A DNA stretch of 62,962 nt from positions 1 through 62,962 of the forward strand of contig QQVP01000035.1 in assembly GCA_003389215.1 (NCBI GenBank), written 5' to 3'. The DNA comes from Planctomycetota bacterium (GTDB taxonomy: Bacteria > Planctomycetota > Planctomycetia > Pirellulales > UBA7805). Positions within the stretch are counted from its first letter, which is position 1. Each line of letters starts with the position of its first letter. The notes under the pieces are model-generated. The model saw only the letters and a program-made list of their open reading frames with translations. It was not told the DNA's origin and did no database searches. Below are positions 61,224 through 62,962 of the stretch, piece by piece. Made by a program: the position numbers and the translations under genes.

Positions 61224-62354
61224 TCAGCGAGCCGCCGCCGACCAGCCCGCTCGCTTGGCGGCCAACAGCTCGCCGAGTTGCCCCTGGCCAATCGCCTCGC
61301 GGGCCTCGGCCAAGAGCCGCTGGTAGTAGGTCAGGTTGTGTATCGAAACCAGGATCGGCCCGAGCATCTCGTCGGCCGCGAAGAGATGCCGCAAGTAGCC
61401 GCGGCTGTGCCGACACGCCGGGCAGGGGCAGGCCTCGTCCAGCGGTCGTTCGTCGAGCTTGAACTGCTCGTTGCGAAGCCGGATCGAACCTGCATCAGTG
61501 AACGCGAATGCGTTGCGGCCATTCCGCGTCGGCAGCACGCAGTCGAACAGGTCGACCCCTCGGGCAATCGCCTCGAGCAGGTCCTCGGGTCGGCCCACGC
61601 CCATCAGATAGCGGGGGCGATCATCCGGCAGCTGGGGCACGGTGACGTCGAGCGTGGCGAGCATGTCGTCCATTTCTTCGCCGACGCTCAGGCCGCCGAT
61701 CGCGTAGCCGTCGAAGGGCATGGCCCGCAGCTCCGCGGCACAGTGGCGACGGAGCTGCGGATCGAGTCCGCCCTGCACGATGGCGAAGACGGCCTGGTCC
61801 GCTCGGCTGCGTGCTTCGATCGATCGAGCCGCCCAGCGAACGCTCCGCTGCATGGCCTCTTCAATCACGGCACGTTCATTCGGCAGGGCGACCACATGAT
61901 CGAGCACCATGGCGACGTCGGGCCCGAGGGCCTCTTGGATCGCGATGGCCCGCTCCGGGGTGACGTGGTGTTCCGACCCGTCGATGTGCGAACGAAACGT
62001 GGCGCCGCGATCGTCGATTGTGGTCATCGCGGCCAGGCTGAAAATCTGAAAGCCGCCGCTGTCGGTCAGGATCGGACCGTCCCAGTTCATGAAGCGGTGC
62101 AGTCCGCCGAGCTGCCGCACGATCTCTTCACCCGGTCGCCGCGCCAGGTGATAGGCGTTGGCGAGCACCATCTGGGCACCGGTTTCACGGATCGCGGCGG
62201 GGGGCAGGCCTTTGACCGTGCCGAGTGTACCAACCGGCATGAAGGCGGGCATCTCGACCGCGCCGTGCGGCGTTTCGAACGTGCTCAAGCGGGCGGCGGT
62301 ATCGCGGTCGGTCCGCTCGACCGTGAAGCGGAACGGTGCGGAGGTGCTGCTCAT
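61224..62354 (-). CDS. tgt: Queuine tRNA-ribosyltransferase
   Basis: A 376-residue TGT that swaps guanine 34 for the queuine precursor. [13 protein letters not shown] holds the catalytic Asp, and [15 protein letters not shown] the nucleophile Asp. Zinc ligands are in [17 protein letters not shown]. The start at 62354 gives [10 protein letters not shown] and overlaps the upstream gene's stop (ATGA); the longer frame to 62513 is an overlap artefact. First of the tgt-yajC-secDF series. Confidence 0.96.
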   Translation of the reverse strand: MSSTSAPFRFTVERTDRDTAARLSTFETPHGAVEMPAFMPVGTLGTVKGLPPAAIRETGAQMVLANAYHLARRPGEEIVRQLGGLHRFMNWDGPILTDSGGFQIFSLAAMTTIDDRGATFRSHIDGSEHHVTPERAIAIQEALGPDVAMVLDHVVALPNERAVIEEAMQRSVRWAARSIEARSRADQAVFAIVQGGLDPQLRRHCAAELRAMPFDGYAIGGLSVGEEMDDMLATLDVTVPQLPDDRPRYLMGVGRPEDLLEAIARGVDLFDCVLPTRNGRNAFAFTDAGSIRLRNEQFKLDERPLDEACPCPACRHSRGYLRHLFAADEMLGPILVSIHNLTYYQRLLAEAREAIGQGQLGELLAAKRAGWSAAAR

Positions 62355-62779
62355 AGCGGTCCAGGCAGCTCGAAAAGCACCGCGAAAATGCTCACCATCG
62401 CCAGCAGCGAACCGACAAAGGCCCCCGCGGCGAATAGCAACCAGCGTAGTCGCCGCGACGGGTAGCCGAGCCAGGAGACGTAAGTGTCCAGCAACGGTCC
62501 GGCGAAGTAGCACAGATTGGCCACGATCGCCCCGAAGATCGCCAGTCCCCAGAACTTGAACAGTTGAAAGGAACTCGGTCCCATCAGCGCGGCCGTCGCC
62601 AGCGAGATGACGACCAAGATAGCGTTGAAAAGAATCCGCATCTTCTCCCAGGCCAGAAAGGTGCTCCGGGCCACCGTCGAGAAGTCAGCCGCCGAGAAGT
62701 CGGACGCCGGCGCCGCATTGGGAACGGCCTCGGAGCTGGCCTCGAGCGTCGGCGGCACGTAAGGATTGTCGATGTTCAT
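62351..62779 (-). CDS. Small membrane protein with N-terminal NPY motif
   Basis: A 142-residue protein beginning [16 protein letters not shown], an Asn-Pro-Tyr-x-x-Pro start like that of the gene at 29869. Three or four hydrophobic helices follow ([51 protein letters not shown]). Its stop overlaps the tgt start by 4 bases, so it is translationally coupled to tgt. Function unknown. Confidence 0.75.
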   Translation of the reverse strand: MNIDNPYVPPTLEASSEAVPNAAPASDFSAADFSTVARSTFLAWEKMRILFNAILVVISLATAALMGPSSFQLFKFWGLAIFGAIVANLCYFAGPLLDTYVSWLGYPSRRLRWLLFAAGAFVGSLLAMVSIFAVLFELPGPL

Positions 62780-62798
62780 CTTTGTGTCGCGATGCCTC

Positions 62799-62846
62799 GC
62801 TATGCCGCAGTTCCGCTATGCCGCAGTTCCGCTATGCCGAAGTTCC
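62799..62846. repeat. 16-bp tandem repeat, three units
   Basis: GCTATGCCGCAGTTCC twice, then GCTATGCCGAAGTTCC, directly upstream of the NPY-motif membrane protein start (20 bases). It may hold operator sites or be a slippage repeat. Confidence 0.85.
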
Positions 62847-62878
62847 GATTCGCGCCGATCGTCCAGCGAACTTGGCGA

Positions 62879-62962
62879 TCAGCCCGGCTCGGAGGCGCGC
62901 TTTGCCCGCAGGAACTCGATGGCCTGCTTGAGCCAGCTGTCGAACTGCTCCGGCGTCACGTC
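62879..62962 (-). CDS. C-terminal end of a gene cut by the window
   Basis: The last 27 residues of a minus-strand frame (VTPEQFDSWLKQAIEFL... SEPG, TGA at 62879-62881) continue beyond the window. It is helical and charged; the protein cannot be named from this piece. It is upstream of the tgt operon in the same direction. Confidence 0.5.
   Translation of the reverse strand, partial: DVTPEQFDSWLKQAIEFLRAKRASEPG

Overview
The window looks like chromosomal DNA of a planctomycete (Pirellulales-like). This is judged from gene content: a formylglycine sulfatase, a fused SecDF with yajC and tgt, RNase Y next to a YmdB-type phosphodiesterase, a DUF374 acyltransferase, many zinc-ribbon proteins, small membrane proteins starting with an Asn-Pro-Tyr-x-x-Pro motif, and Rhs tips carrying the GRWASEDPIGFAAGDANLYRYVGN-type end. 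Base composition looks G+C-rich throughout. No rRNA, tRNA, CRISPR array or replication origin was found.

Layout. 0.3-4 kb: a GYF/zinc-ribbon membrane protein, a cluster of intergenic palindromes, a secreted sulfatase and a decayed IS3 transposase. 4-9.5 kb (minus strand): a tight operon csrA - deiminase - pgsB - pgsC - pgsW with 4-bp overlaps between the last four genes, followed by a class II glutamine amidotransferase. The csrA gene ends inside a 106-bp MITE-like palindromic element; an inverted copy lies at 11.6 kb. 10.5-18.2 kb: a signalling patch (zinc ribbon, FHA, hemerythrin-like, tandem Usp, zinc ribbon, hybrid histidine kinase with Hpt) that converges on an NtrC-type regulator. 18.3-19.1 kb: a 16-bp tandem repeat and a frameshifted MarC gene.

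19.5-26.4 kb (plus strand) is the most interesting block: gamma-glutamylcyclotransferase-like protein with a zinc ribbon, N-formylglutamate amidohydrolase-like protein, QEGLA/DUF1704 metallopeptidase, RimK/glutathione-synthetase-like ATP-grasp ligase, zinc ribbon, Ser/Thr kinase with four C-terminal zinc ribbons, and PP2C phosphatase. Three junctions overlap by 4 bp or nearly so. It could be an amino-acid ligation and removal system under kinase/phosphatase control. The DUF1704 family includes eukaryotic tubulin carboxypeptidases.

26.8-30.2 kb: a BlaI/BlaR1-like pair in which the sensor end is a WD40-like domain. 30.3-37.2 kb: small orphan proteins and an array of three truncated Rhs tips alternating with immunity-like genes (minus strand). 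37.7-44.4 kb (minus strand): a dual-specificity-phosphatase-like lipoprotein with a CxxCH cytochrome-c'-like tail, DUF374 acyltransferase, dapF, a low-complexity protein and a giant AsmA-like protein. 44.8-56.2 kb: an MFS transporter, tilS, rny-ymdB-lipoprotein, a von Willebrand A protein, a catalytically dead alpha/beta-hydrolase and a LysM protein. 56.6-63 kb (minus strand): the export/tRNA-modification operon NPY-motif membrane protein - tgt - yajC - secDF.

All calls come from reading the translations and DNA by eye; no database search was run.
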